From assembly GCA_017164015.1 (NCBI GenBank), contig CP071065.1:3190501-3254500 (forward strand): DNA of 64,000 nt. Reading direction: 5' to 3'. The notes beneath the pieces are model-generated. The model searched no databases. It was not told the origin of the DNA and saw only the letters and a program-made list of their open reading frames with translations. The DNA is from Nostoc sp. UHCC 0702 (GTDB lineage: Bacteria > Cyanobacteriota > Cyanobacteriia > Cyanobacteriales > Nostocaceae). Below, in pieces: positions 46,174 to 55,834 of this stretch; the stretch's first letter is position 1, and the number at the start of each line of letters is the position of its first letter. A program made the translations under genes and the position numbers.

Positions 46174-47072
46174 GATTAGTTCTGTTCGGCAGAGGGAATA
46201 GCAAACAGCCAACAGGTAACAAACCTTACTGTTGCCTGTTTCTTCCGCCAAACAAGGTTCTATCGTGTCCACAAAAATTCTTGATGACCCATTAAATATA
46301 TGTATGCTGATTATACTTAAGACAGATGCCAAGAAATAAAATCTTGTAAATGTTGTTGAGCATTAGCAAAACAGAAACCAATGATACTTTTAATTAGTGG
46401 AGATAAATTATCCGATAAATCTTACCATCTAGTTTCTTAATGCAACTTCAGCATTCATTGCACTATACGGTAATGATATAAAAACTTGATTGTAACTTGC
46501 TTATATATTGTTATATTTTGACTTCACCTATTAAATTTAACCGAAAATGTCGCAGAGCTACTGGAATATTCTGTAACATATGCCATTTACATTCACCCTT
46601 CACAACTACTCCCCCTGCTGTCTCACCAAACAGTCCTAAACCCTTTGAAATTCCGCCTGAAATGCTTTGCTATGGATTTTAGGACAGCGATCGCAATGCG
46701 TTCAAATTACTGAAATTATCCTAGTAAAATATATACAAGGCTATTTGATGAGGTGTGTAGATGCTTTTGCCGAAGTTGTTTTATAAAAGTAGCGGCTGAT
46801 CGTACACAAGGCATAGAAAAGCCTCTAATCTGCAAAGATTGACAGAGGCTTGAGTTGAATTATGTTTCTTAGGAAGATGATAGTATGAAAACTCTATTGA
46901 CTCATCTACCACAAGTATGAGTTTAATTAAAAATATTTTATTCAAAATGCTTGGCATTTAAAGTTTACCCAAAATAATTAAGGGATTTTCTTAACATATT
47001 TAAACAGAGGAAAAGCATTTTTAATTTAAATGTAGGTCAAGTATTACTTGCATAGAATCAAAAATTAGTATT

Positions 47073-47200
47073 GGTAATTGGTAATTGGTAATTGGTAATT
47101 GGTAATTGGTTTTGAGTATTACCTATTACCCATTACCCATTACCTATTACCAAGCAAACCGACTAGATCGTAAGTAATTAGCCAAACTTGATATTACGAG
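47073..47200. repeat. dispersed repeat GGTAATTGGTTTTGAGTATT type, copy 1
   Basis: GGTAATT heptamers lead into TTGAGTATTACCTATTACCC, then AAGCAAACCGACTAGATCG and TAGCCAAACTTGATATTA. The same order, with few changes, is at 58760-58863. It is thus a composite element that includes heptamers as part of its body. Confidence 0.85.
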
Positions 47201-47528
47201 TAACGTAGAATTTACCCAACTTTTGGCCAATTTCATTTTTTGGCTTAATGTGTTTGGGGGCAATGATGTCGAATAACCATCGGTAGTCCCCCAGGCGCTC
47301 CTGAGAGGGCTACATCACCGCAGTGGCTCCCTTGGGAGAAGACTCGCTACCACTGATGCTACAAGCGTCGCTAACGCTAACACCACGGCGCTGTCTCCCC
47401 AACGCAGTGGCTTGGCTATACAAATGCGTATCCGCCTACGCAAAAAACACGCAAAATGAAGAGAATGCGTTTTTTAAGAGTTAGGCAAATGCCGCAGAGT
47501 GATCTGCTAATCTTACCCAACGACAATA

Positions 47529-47562
47529 AAGCAGGAACACACTATATTTTGTGTTCCTGCTT
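47529..47562 (-). terminator. intrinsic-type terminator of ferredoxin copy 1
   Basis: AAGCAGGAACAC and GTGTTCCTGCTT form a 12-bp perfect stem around a 10-nt AT-rich loop, followed on the minus strand by TTTATTG. It lies 154 bp after the stop of the first ferredoxin gene. A related hairpin lies after copy 2 (48655-48688). Confidence 0.7.
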
Positions 47563-47715
47563 GGTGTCATATTCTAGACTTTTTAGCAAAGTAGTTAGAA
47601 AAAGCACATTAATTAAGGGAACTTAAACAAATAAATTATTCCCTTTGAAGTGCGATTTTCATATTGACGACATCATTAACTCTTGCAAGAGGTTTATTTT
47701 TGAAATGCCTAACTT

Positions 47716-48015
<300 letters not shown>

Positions 48016-48262
48016 TCAGTGATCCTCTCTTTTGTCAACGGCAGTATAAGTTATGCTAAAGCAAAGCAAACGGCTGACATCAAACCAGCCGTGGGTTCAA
48101 ATTCACTTCAATTCTGATACTACGAGAAAAATTAAAGGATGTAACTGCAAATCGACCCCGATTAGTAATGAAAGTTAGTTAGTTGTAAATGATAAGATTT
48201 TTTAATATAAAAAACTGCCAAACAATGCTGTAATGCGGAAAAATCATCTTCTTGAGAAGACA
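48016..48262 (-). promoter_or_regulatory. duplicated leader/promoter of ferredoxin copy 1
   Basis: This 247-bp stretch aligns without gaps with 49237-49483, differing at about five bases plus an 11-bp loop. Both contain a hairpin CGGCT...AGCCG, 56 bp from the start codon (48071-48091 and 49292-49312). On the minus strand the ribosome site AGAGGATC precedes the ATG. Conservation over the whole length implies duplication that included the promoter. Confidence 0.75.
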
Positions 48263-48294
48263 ACTTAAAGCTTTGTCTTCACCCTGATTGTACC

Positions 48295-48437
48295 AGGACT
48301 TACGCAACTGGCACACATATTTTCTGCGATGGCAGTACTGAGTCAATAGTCAAGGGTAAAAAGTCAAGGTTTTTGGACTTTTGACTCTTGACTTGGGACG
48401 ATTTTTGTCCTAAATATATGACAATTGCGTAAGTCCT
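48295..48437. mobile_element. MITE-like element (AGGACTTACGCAA family), simple copy
   Basis: Left end AGGACTTACGCAACTGGCAC at 48295 and right end ATATGACAATTGCGTAAGTC, inverse complement, finishing at 48437; 143 bp. Interior has GTCAATAGTCAAGGGT-type short repeats. It lies between the two ferredoxin units, so it either inserted after duplication or took part in it. Confidence 0.85.
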
Positions 48438-48654
48438 ATAGGACTCATATTTGATTTTTGAACAAAACTCAGTACACCTTTATTCCTTCTTCCCAGTCCC
48501 CAGTCCCCAGTCCCCAGTCCCTTACCTCTACGAGTGATTCTCCAAATCAAATCGGATTGCTATATGTACTTAAGATTATGCTCGCAAGCAAGAATATTGA
48601 TACTTGAGAAACAACCTCTGAGCAAAAATCTCAAGTTCTAGACACATATAAATA
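48438..48654. other. spacer between ferredoxin units
   Basis: Contains a CCCCAGTCCCCAGTCCCCAGT run at about 48492-48521 and AT-rich sequence, no gene. The duplicated unit of copy 2 resumes at about 48650. Confidence 0.5.
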
Positions 48655-48688
48655 AAGCAGGAACACAAAAAATTTAGTCTTCCTGCTT
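48655..48688 (-). terminator. terminator-like hairpin of ferredoxin copy 2
   Basis: AAGCAGGA...TCCTGCTT, 8-bp stem with an 18-nt loop, weaker than that of copy 1 because the inner stem has mutated. The surrounding sequence is clearly the duplicate of that at 47.53-47.63 kb. About 100 bp of extra sequence (roughly 48762-48865, with TGACTGTGAACAGTCAGCAA) follow it before the gene. Confidence 0.55.
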
Positions 48689-48936
48689 GGCATTAGATTT
48701 TAGACTTGTTACCAAATTAGTTTGAAAAAGCACATACACTCAGGAAACTTCAAAAAATCAATTTTCAAGCTTGCAGTTGTTAATTGTTGACTGTGAACAG
48801 TCAGCAATTAACAATTCCAACGGAATATTTTTTGATTTGTCAGTCCCGAAAGCGAGGTTTTTCTTGAAATGTGCTATTTCTATTTTGACGACATCATTAA
48901 CTCTTGCAAGAGGTTTATTGTTGAAATGCCTAACCC

Positions 48937-49236
<300 letters not shown>

Positions 49237-49563
49237 TCAGTGATCCTCTCTTTTGTCAACGGCAGTATAAGTTATGCTAAAGCAAAGCAAACGGCTGGTT
49301 TGATGTCAGCCGTGGGTTCAAATTCACTTCAATTCTGATACTACGAGAAAAACTAAAGGATGTAACTGCAAATCGGCCCCGATTAGTAATGAAAGTTAGT
49401 TAGTTGTAAATGATAAGATTTTTTAATATAAAAAACTGCCAAACAATGCTGTGATGCGGAAAAATTATATTCTTGAGAAGACAACCTGAAGTTTTGCAGA
49501 AATCACATTCAGTAGTGCTGAGTGGTTACTCCTAACTTGTAATTAAGCACTGTTTTGGTGAGG
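49237..49563. promoter_or_regulatory. divergent region: ferredoxin copy 2 leader and bvdR promoter
   Basis: 49237-49483 is the duplicate of the copy 1 leader, with hairpin CGGCT-GGTTTGATGTC-AGCCG at 49292-49312. The remaining 80 bp serve bvdR on the plus strand. No known regulator box could be supported. Confidence 0.6.
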
Positions 49564-50586
49564 ATGATGTACAATTCAAAAGCAGCTTGGGAAAAAGCAA
49601 CAGTGCGCGTGGGCTTGGTTGGTACTGGATATGCGGCAAAACTCAGAGCAGAGGCATTAGTAAATGATGAGCGATCGCATCTAGTGGCGATTGTAGGTCA
49701 TCAACCGGAAAATACAGCAGCCTTTGCCAAAGAATACGATACTGTTGCATTGAGTTCTTGGCAGGAGTTAGTCGAGCGCGAAGATGTTGATTTGGTGGTG
49801 ATTTCTACAGTGAATCGAGATCATGGTGCGATCGCGAAAGCAGCTCTATGGCAAGATAAACATGTAGTTGTAGAATATCCCTTGTCAGTGGATGCGATCA
49901 AAGCAACTGAACTTGTCGCCCTAGCCAAAACAAAAAACAAACTGCTGCATGTAGAACATATTGAACTCTTGGGCGGCTTGCATCAAGCTTTGAAGCAACA
50001 CTTAGAGAAAATTGGCGATGTGTTTTATGTGCGCTACAGCACCATTAATCCCCAAAATCCTGCACCCCGCAAGTGGACTTATAACCATGAGCTTTTCGGC
50101 TTTCCTTTGATTGGCGCACTTTCTCGATTACATCGTCTGACAGATTTGTTTGGTAAAGTCTTGACGGTGAACAGTCATCAGCGATACTGGGAAATAGAAT
50201 CAGAATACTATCAAACCTGTTTCAGTATTACTCAGCTATGCTTTACTAGCGGACTGTTAGCACAAGTGGTCTATGGCAAAGGTGAAACAATTTGGCAGCC
50301 AGAACGCAAGTTTGAAGTTCACGGCGAAAAGGGAGGTTTAATTTTTGATGGCAACACAGGATTTTTTATCCAAGCAGGGGAAACAACACCAATCGAGGTT
50401 GGCACTCGTCGGGGGTTGTTTGTCAAAGACACTACTATGGTGTTAGACCATCTGTTTAATAGTACTCCTTTGTACGTCACACCAGAAGAGAGTTTGTACA
50501 CCCTCAAGGTTGCTGATGCCGCAAAAAGAGCTGCCCAGACAGGATTAACTATATTTATGACAGATACCCTAGACAAGAGTTTATGA
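49564..50586 (+). CDS. bvdR: biliverdin reductase BvdR
   Basis: About 340 residues, Gfo/Idh/MocA fold. RVGLVGTGYAAKLRAEAL (NAD(P)-binding), VVVEYPLSV, the highly specific LLHVEHIELLGGLHQALKQ, VFYVRYSTINPQNPAPRKWTY and GFPLIGALSRLHRLTDLFG correspond closely to cyanobacterial BvdR, as in Synechocystis. It reduces biliverdin to bilirubin with NADPH and is needed for normal phycobiliprotein/pigment behaviour. ATG 49564 or 49567, with GAGG immediately before; a GTG at 49558 is possible. Its stop overlaps map by 4 nt. Confidence 0.92.
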   Translation: MMYNSKAAWEKATVRVGLVGTGYAAKLRAEALVNDERSHLVAIVGHQPENTAAFAKEYDTVALSSWQELVEREDVDLVVISTVNRDHGAIAKAALWQDKHVVVEYPLSVDAIKATELVALAKTKNKLLHVEHIELLGGLHQALKQHLEKIGDVFYVRYSTINPQNPAPRKWTYNHELFGFPLIGALSRLHRLTDLFGKVLTVNSHQRYWEIESEYYQTCFSITQLCFTSGLLAQVVYGKGETIWQPERKFEVHGEKGGLIFDGNTGFFIQAGETTPIEVGTRRGLFVKDTTMVLDHLFNSTPLYVTPEESLYTLKVADAAKRAAQTGLTIFMTDTLDKSL

Positions 50587-51353
50587 AAACTGAACCAATC
50601 GTAATTTTATCTTCACGCGAAATAGAGAAAATGCGTCAGGCGGGACGCTTGGCAGCTAAATTGCTACAACATTTGGAACCATTAGTCAAGCCTGGGGTTA
50701 GTACTTTGGAACTGAATGATGAAGCCGAACGTTGGACGCAGGCTCATGGGGCAAAAAGCGCACCTCTGGGCTACAAAGGCTACCCCAAGTCAATTTGCAC
50801 GAGTGTGAATGAGGTAGTCTGTCATGGCATTCCCAATGCTAAGCAGATTCTCAAGGAAGGTGACATCATCAATATTGATGTGACCCCAATTGTAGATGGC
50901 TACCACGGCGATACATCCAAGACATTTATTGTGGGGAATTCTTCCCCCAAAATCAAAAAGTTGGTGGATGTAACTGAAGAGTGTCTGCGGCTGGGTATTG
51001 CTGAGGTCAAACCGGGAGGACGCATTGGAGATATTGGTGCAGCCATTCAAGAGTATGCAGAAGCGCAAGGCTTTTCTGTGGTACGAGACTTTGTAGGACA
51101 CGGCATTAGTAATATTTTCCACACTGCGCCTGATATTCCCCACTACGGTACACGCGACAAAGGCAAGCGTCTCAGACCTGGAATGGTTTTTACCATCGAA
51201 CCAATGATTAACGAAGGCACTCATGAAGTGGAAGTTCTCGGCGATGGCTGGACGGCTGTAACACGCGATCGCAAGTTATCTGCCCAGTTTGAGCATACCA
51301 TAGTAGTTACAGAAGATGGCGTAGAAATCTTCACCTTACCTGAAGTTGAATAA
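50583..51353 (+). CDS. map: methionine aminopeptidase type I
   Basis: A 256-residue dimetal enzyme removing N-terminal Met from new proteins. The five metal ligands are visible: IDVTPIVDGYHGDTSKTF (two Asp), DFVGHGI (His), FTIEPM (Glu) and FEHTIVV (Glu). The substrate-binding His lies in VCHGIPN. It overlaps the bvdR stop (ATGA), so translational coupling is expected. No N-terminal zinc-finger extension. Cyanobacteria often have several map genes, so this may not be the only one. Confidence 0.96.
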   Translation: MKTEPIVILSSREIEKMRQAGRLAAKLLQHLEPLVKPGVSTLELNDEAERWTQAHGAKSAPLGYKGYPKSICTSVNEVVCHGIPNAKQILKEGDIINIDVTPIVDGYHGDTSKTFIVGNSSPKIKKLVDVTEECLRLGIAEVKPGGRIGDIGAAIQEYAEAQGFSVVRDFVGHGISNIFHTAPDIPHYGTRDKGKRLRPGMVFTIEPMINEGTHEVEVLGDGWTAVTRDRKLSAQFEHTIVVTEDGVEIFTLPEVE

Positions 51354-51360
51354 ATAGACT

Positions 51361-52005
51361 ATGGTGCAAACTCTAGCGGCGGAAAACGTTACCCTTGAGC
51401 AATTAATCACGCTCTATGGCTTAGAGTTAGTTGATGGGGAAGAATTTTTTCGAGAATGGCTTGATGATTTACCAGAACTGACAAATACTGAAAAGCAGTT
51501 ACTAGATCAAATCAAGGCAGGCTACATCAACTTACGAAACTATCCGCCGTTACTAGAAAACACAGTCAACACCATTATTTTGTCACCACTGTTATTCATT
51601 GGTAAGTTTTATTTACCACCTTTTCATATCAAATTAGAAAAATCTATCGAAATAGAAAGCCAAGACCAAGAAACTATCATCAAAGGTAGAATTGATTTCT
51701 TACTTCTGCATCAAAAATTTTGGCTGACAGTTATTGAATCAAAACAAGTCGCGTATTCTGTAGAGGCTGGACTTGACCAAATTTTGGCTTATATGCTGGC
51801 TGCGCCCCAGCCACAAGATGAAGTATTTGGCATGATTACTTCTGGTGGCAGCTTTATGTTTATTAAACTGCTTAAAGGTAATCCTCCTCGTTATGCTACT
51901 TCAGATATTTTTGATGTCCGTAACCGGGGGAATGAATTATATGATGTCCTGCGGATTTTAAAGCGGATTAGTCAAATTACAGCAAGTAATACCCTTTCAC
52001 TCTAA
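51361..52005 (+). CDS. PD-(D/E)XK nuclease-like protein (HsdR N-terminal type)
   Basis: A 214-residue protein. The nuclease-fold core is IIKGRIDFLLLHQKFWLTVIESKQ near residues 95-118: Asp in GRIDFLL, then E-x-K in VIESKQ. Upstream is a helical region, and then DQILAYMLAA forms the usual QxxxY-like helix. Such proteins are often annotated restriction endonuclease subunit R in cyanobacteria, but they lack the translocase. It begins 7 nt after map, so it belongs to the bvdR-map transcript. A role in defence or repair is not shown. Confidence 0.7.
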   Translation: MVQTLAAENVTLEQLITLYGLELVDGEEFFREWLDDLPELTNTEKQLLDQIKAGYINLRNYPPLLENTVNTIILSPLLFIGKFYLPPFHIKLEKSIEIESQDQETIIKGRIDFLLLHQKFWLTVIESKQVAYSVEAGLDQILAYMLAAPQPQDEVFGMITSGGSFMFIKLLKGNPPRYATSDIFDVRNRGNELYDVLRILKRISQITASNTLSL

Positions 52006-52062
52006 GGTGATAAGTTTAGGTAAGTAGGGGGAGCAAATTGTTTAAAGTACATGAGGCTGGTC

Positions 52063-52095
52063 AGATACCCGACTTCTTCAAGAAGTCGGGTATCT
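52063..52095. terminator. bidirectional hairpin terminator
   Basis: AGATACCCGACTTCT and AGAAGTCGGGTATCT form a 15-bp perfect stem around TCA between two convergent genes, so it can serve both. A similar hairpin (ACCCGGCTTCTTGAAGAAGTCGGGT) lies at 62666-62693 between gcvT and gcvH, so this is a dispersed sequence. Confidence 0.75.
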
Positions 52096-52126
52096 CGCAG
52101 ACCATCAGAATTAATGAGACAGACCC

Positions 52127-53479
52127 CTACCGTCCCAACTTATTGGGAATATCTTGACAACCACCGGGAATAGTCGCCCTGGTTTTTTCGCCACCCCAAG
52201 CACAGCAGTAGTAGCGGATACTATCAGACATGCGCTGCACATTGCTGAAATCGGCATTTTCCACTACAGCACCAGTCTGTTCGCCAGTGTCGTAGTCTGG
52301 TGGTTCGGTGCGACTGCGGGGTGATGCTTTATCCACTGAACCATAGAATAGACGAATGCCATTCAAGTCAGCACCGCTGAGATTAGCATCATACAAAATG
52401 GTGCGGGAGAGGTTGGCTTTTACCAAGTCACAACCGCTGAGGTTAGCACGCACAAGGTTAGCTTCGCTGAGGTCAGTCCAACGTAAATCTGTGTTAGAAA
52501 GGTCGGCGGCGGCTAGCATCACTCCTAAATCGATGACGCGCACACCTGCAATCCGGTCTTCAGCATAACCGCCAAAGCCGTTGAGAATGGCTCGTCCTAA
52601 ATGGCGATCGCGTTTTAGAGGTGTCAACAACCTAGAACGGGAGAGAAACCGCAGAATTTTGGCTTTACCACTACCATCTACACTACTCAAAATTGCCGCA
52701 GTCCGTCCTTCAGCGATCGCTCTTTCTTGAGGCCAGTCTTCTAATAATCCTTCTTCATCTAATACTAAGTCTGAAACGCCTTGGAAATAAGAATCAATTG
52801 TCTGCTGCTGGGTGATAATATTTTGCTGGAGTGTCAACAAATTCTGCTGAATTGTCAAGTCTTTGGAAATCACGTATTGTCGCCACGCTACGTAAACGGC
52901 GATGATGGCGATGAGAATTTGCCCCAAAGCGCCAAACCATTCCGCCAAAGTACCCGCAATATCCCAATTAATGTGATTTCCCCAAAGTAGCAAGCGCTCA
53001 CCCATACCAGTAAACTTCAACGAGCCGATGATGGCTACTACTAATCCCGCAAACGCAACAAACAGCGTTCTATCTTGGGGTGAAAACCACTCAATTACTA
53101 CATATTGCAACCAAGGTAATAACATCGCCAGGGATAACACCAAAGTCATCAGCGTTCCTGTAATGCCAATCAGCCAGTTATTCAGGATAAATCCCACGAA
53201 AGTGATGGCGATCGCTACTAAAGTAATCAGTAATGCCCTTGGCTTCACTGTTAACTGATTGGCAATTCGTTGAGGGAAGCTGGAACGGGCTTGTTGCAGC
53301 GCAGTCTTATGTTGGAGAGATTGCAAAGACCCAATTGCAGCCAAGGCTTGTTGTGCAGCCAGTGCTTCTGAGCTTAAATGATTCTCATTTGCACCACCGT
53401 CAAAGTCATCTGGTTGCAACTCGTTTTCAGGGCTGGATTCTGGGGTTGGTGGATTGGGGGAGTTAGATTCAGTGGTCAT
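52127..53479 (-). CDS. membrane protein with C-terminal pentapeptide repeats
   Basis: A 450-residue protein. Residues 1-70 are a polar, Pro/Glu/Gln-rich lead. About 80-125 are two close membrane helices (LLITLVAIAITFVGFIL; LIGITGTLMTLVLSLAMLLPWL), then two more near 140 and 185. A coiled-coil (LTIQQNLLTLQQNIITQQQ) follows, and then about ten pentapeptide units (ADLSN-TDLRW-TDLSE-ANLVR-ANLSG). The tail reads VENADFSNVQRMSDSIRYYCCAWGG. Similar proteins in cyanobacteria are uncharacterised. ATG at 53477-53479. Confidence 0.85.
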   Translation of the reverse strand: MTTESNSPNPPTPESSPENELQPDDFDGGANENHLSSEALAAQQALAAIGSLQSLQHKTALQQARSSFPQRIANQLTVKPRALLITLVAIAITFVGFILNNWLIGITGTLMTLVLSLAMLLPWLQYVVIEWFSPQDRTLFVAFAGLVVAIIGSLKFTGMGERLLLWGNHINWDIAGTLAEWFGALGQILIAIIAVYVAWRQYVISKDLTIQQNLLTLQQNIITQQQTIDSYFQGVSDLVLDEEGLLEDWPQERAIAEGRTAAILSSVDGSGKAKILRFLSRSRLLTPLKRDRHLGRAILNGFGGYAEDRIAGVRVIDLGVMLAAADLSNTDLRWTDLSEANLVRANLSGCDLVKANLSRTILYDANLSGADLNGIRLFYGSVDKASPRSRTEPPDYDTGEQTGAVVENADFSNVQRMSDSIRYYCCAWGGEKTRATIPGGCQDIPNKLGR

Positions 53480-54018
53480 GCTTTATATTTTGCCCCAGTA
53501 GGTTCAATTCCACACCTGTTCTATATTAACTGGCACTGGGTAGGGTCAGGCAACAATCCAATTTCACAATCAAATGCTATCCTGTACGGCTGTTTTTTGT
53601 GATTAGCAATCAATGGTTTGACCGGAAAGCAGGGCTGCTTCCCCAGCCCTGAAAGTCACTAGTTACATAACAAGTCAATTTTATTTATGGAAAATGCTAA
53701 CAATATTTATTGTTGCTATTTTTATACCAATTATACAAAACAAGGCAAAAAATTCAAACCTAGGAACCTTGATGAAATCTCACTAATTTGTTCTTGGGGT
53801 GTATTTATCAAGTTTGTGCTAGAGATTGGTGAGTTCAATTTGAATAAATTATTTGCTTTTTTATACATAATATAGTAACATTTTATGTTTTTATTGCTGA
53901 AAAATCACCGTTTTAGCAATAAACAAATTTAGTTAAAGAAAATGAGTATTTTTTGGTAAGATGAGAAAATAAATACAACCATGTTTTAACATTGTATTAT
54001 AGATTTTGTAGGGACAGC
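53480..54018. other. 539-bp divergent intergenic region
   Basis: Between the pentapeptide gene and the TPR gene. It is AT-rich from 53680 on. A 62-codon frame there (53687-53875) has a Cys/Tyr-rich start and no known match, so it is not called. A GCAGGGCTGCTTCCCCAGCCCTGA palindrome lies at 53629-53652. Confidence 0.5.
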
Positions 54019-54762
54019 ATGGGATTTTGGCATAGTTTGATTGTCTCTGGCTTGATCAGTTTCTTCACGTTTGGCTGTAGTTATGAGGCAAACTCATCCA
54101 CAGAAAACACCAAGCAAGTAGTACAAGAAACCAATGTTTCTCAGCTATTAATCAAAGCAAAGGCTAGCCAAAAGGCGGAAGATTTATTTAATCAAGGCAA
54201 TCAATTTTTAGACGCGCAACGCTACGAAGATGCCATAGAAGCATACGACAAAGCGATCGCGATTAAATCTGAGAGTGCTGAGGCTTGGATTAATCGGGGA
54301 AATGCGCTCACATCATTGCAAAGTTACAAAGAAGCACTTGCATCATACGACAAAGCGATCGCTATCAATGTCAACAAAGATGAAGCTTGGTATAACCGAG
54401 GCAATGCGTTAACATCATTGCAAAGTTACAAAGATGCAATAGTATCATATGACAAAGCGATTGCCATCAAAAAAGACAAATCTGAAGCCTGGGTGAATCG
54501 AGGAATAGCCTTAACTAAGTTACAACGTTACGAAGAAGCACTAGCATCATACGACAAAGCGATCGCGATTAAACCAAATAAGCATGAAGCCTACTACAAC
54601 AAAGCTTGTGCTTACGCATTACAAAACAATGTGGAATTAGCAATTGAGAATTTACAAAAAGCTATGTGGCTAGTTCCTGACAAGTATCAAAAATTAGCAA
54701 AAACTGACTCAGATTTTCAAAAAATACGTAATAGTCAGCGTTTTCAGGAATTAATTAAATAA
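54019..54762 (+). CDS. TPR protein with signal peptide
   Basis: A 247-residue protein from ATG 54019, with AGGGACAG just upstream; a TTG at 53992 in frame is unlikely. The N-terminus (LIVSGLISFFTFGCSYE) is a hydrophobic signal with a possible but imperfect lipobox (TFGC). Then come five TPR units with the repeated core YEDAIEAYDKAIAIK, and a last degenerate one (VELAIENLQKAMWLVPDKY). The repeated GACAAAGCGATCGCGATTAA at DNA level shows recent repeat growth. Role: probably protein-protein contact at the cell envelope. Confidence 0.85.
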   Translation: MGFWHSLIVSGLISFFTFGCSYEANSSTENTKQVVQETNVSQLLIKAKASQKAEDLFNQGNQFLDAQRYEDAIEAYDKAIAIKSESAEAWINRGNALTSLQSYKEALASYDKAIAINVNKDEAWYNRGNALTSLQSYKDAIVSYDKAIAIKKDKSEAWVNRGIALTKLQRYEEALASYDKAIAIKPNKHEAYYNKACAYALQNNVELAIENLQKAMWLVPDKYQKLAKTDSDFQKIRNSQRFQELIK

Positions 54763-54773
54763 GTAGTTGGTGA

Positions 54774-54841
54774 GTTGTCAGTTGTCAGTTGTCAGTTGTC
54801 AGTTGTCAGTTGTCAGTTGTCAGTTGTCAGTTGTCAGTTGT
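54774..54841. repeat. heptamer array (GTTGTCA)
   Basis: About nine perfect tandem copies of GTTGTCA, the inverse complement type of the array at 25459-25500, between the TPR and SDR genes. Confidence 0.9.
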
Positions 54842-54883
54842 GAGGGTTTCTGGCATATTTACTTTATGTAACTTAGTTGAAAG

Positions 54884-55753
54884 ATGAAAAAATTGTTAAT
54901 TACGGGTGCTAGTGGTTTTTTAGGGTGGCATGTTTGCCAACTAGCAAAGCAAGAATGGGAAGTTTACGGTACTTATTCATCTCATAAACTAGAGATTCCT
55001 GATATTAAATTACTAAAAGTTAACTTGACAAATTTTCAGGAACTCAAACAGTTATTTAGTGATGTCCAGCCAGCAGCAGTTATTCATACAGCAGCCCAGT
55101 CAGAACCAAATTATTGTCAAACTCATCCTGAAGAATCATACGAAATTAATGTGACAGCATCTGGGAATATTGCTGGACTTTGTGCAGATGATTCTATTTC
55201 TTGCGTTTTTACATCTACTGACTTAGTTTTTGATGGCTTAAATCCTCCCTATAAAGAAACAGATATTGTGTGTCCTGTAAACATTTATGGAGAGCAAAAA
55301 ATCAAAGCTGAAGTCGGTATGTTAGAACGCTACCCGATGACAGCAGTGTGTCGGATGCCGTTAATGTTTGGCAGAGAGACACCCACAGCTAAAAGTTTTA
55401 TACAGCCATTTATCCAAAGTTTAAAAGAAGGTAAAGAACTCAGTTTATTTATCGATGAATTTCGTACACCAGCAAGTGGAACAACAGCCGCAAAAGGACT
55501 ATTATTAGCATTAGAAAAAGTCAACGGTTATATTCACTTAGGTGGAAAAGAAAGAATTTCTCGTTATGATTTTGTCAAGCTATTAATAGAAGTATTTCAA
55601 CTTCCCGCCGCTGGAATTAAATCTTGCCGCCAACAAGATGTAAAAATGGCAGCACCCAGACCAGCAGATGTTTCTTTAGATAGTTCTAAAGCCTTTGCAT
55701 TAGGGTATCAACCTTTATCCTTAAAAGAAGAATTACAGTTGTTGGCTACTTAG
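54884..55753 (+). CDS. NAD(P)-dependent SDR, RmlD-like sugar-nucleotide reductase
   Basis: A 289-residue protein. ITGASGFLGWHV is the GxxGxxG cofactor motif, VIHTAAQSEPNYCQTHPEE matches RmlD-type segments, and the catalytic Y-x3-K is in NIYGEQKIKAE (near residue 132). CRMPLMFGRETPTA and LGGKERISRYDFV follow the same family pattern. RmlD enzymes make dTDP-L-rhamnose; no other rml genes are nearby, so the substrate here is not fixed. Confidence 0.82.
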   Translation: MKKLLITGASGFLGWHVCQLAKQEWEVYGTYSSHKLEIPDIKLLKVNLTNFQELKQLFSDVQPAAVIHTAAQSEPNYCQTHPEESYEINVTASGNIAGLCADDSISCVFTSTDLVFDGLNPPYKETDIVCPVNIYGEQKIKAEVGMLERYPMTAVCRMPLMFGRETPTAKSFIQPFIQSLKEGKELSLFIDEFRTPASGTTAAKGLLLALEKVNGYIHLGGKERISRYDFVKLLIEVFQLPAAGIKSCRQQDVKMAAPRPADVSLDSSKAFALGYQPLSLKEELQLLAT

Positions 55754-55834
55754 CCAGTGACGGAAACTGGAATGATAGAGACTGTAGTAATTTTCTTCAG
55801 CAATTCGTTGTTGGTGTAAAAACTCAAACCAACT

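Larger units (their letters stand above)
46174..47715. other. 1.5-kb gene-free, repeat-bearing region
   Basis: The first 640 bp are AT-rich with no supportable feature. A hairpin AAGCCTCT...AGAGGCTT lies at about 46819-46851. At 47073-47200 is a copy of a dispersed repeat also present at 58760-58863. At 47290-47440 there are palindromic blocks (CAGGCGCTCCTGAGAGG; GCTAACACCACGGCGCTG) of dispersed type. The terminator of the first ferredoxin gene is at 47529-47562. Confidence 0.6.

Noticed and set aside
46497..46682. 61-codon plus-strand frame in the 1.5-kb gene-free region
   Set aside because: No ribosome site, Pro/Thr-rich nondescript sequence, and no neighbour or motif to support it.
53687..53875. 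62-codon frame upstream of the TPR gene
   Set aside because: Very AT-rich, no ribosome site, and its composition fits random AT-rich DNA.
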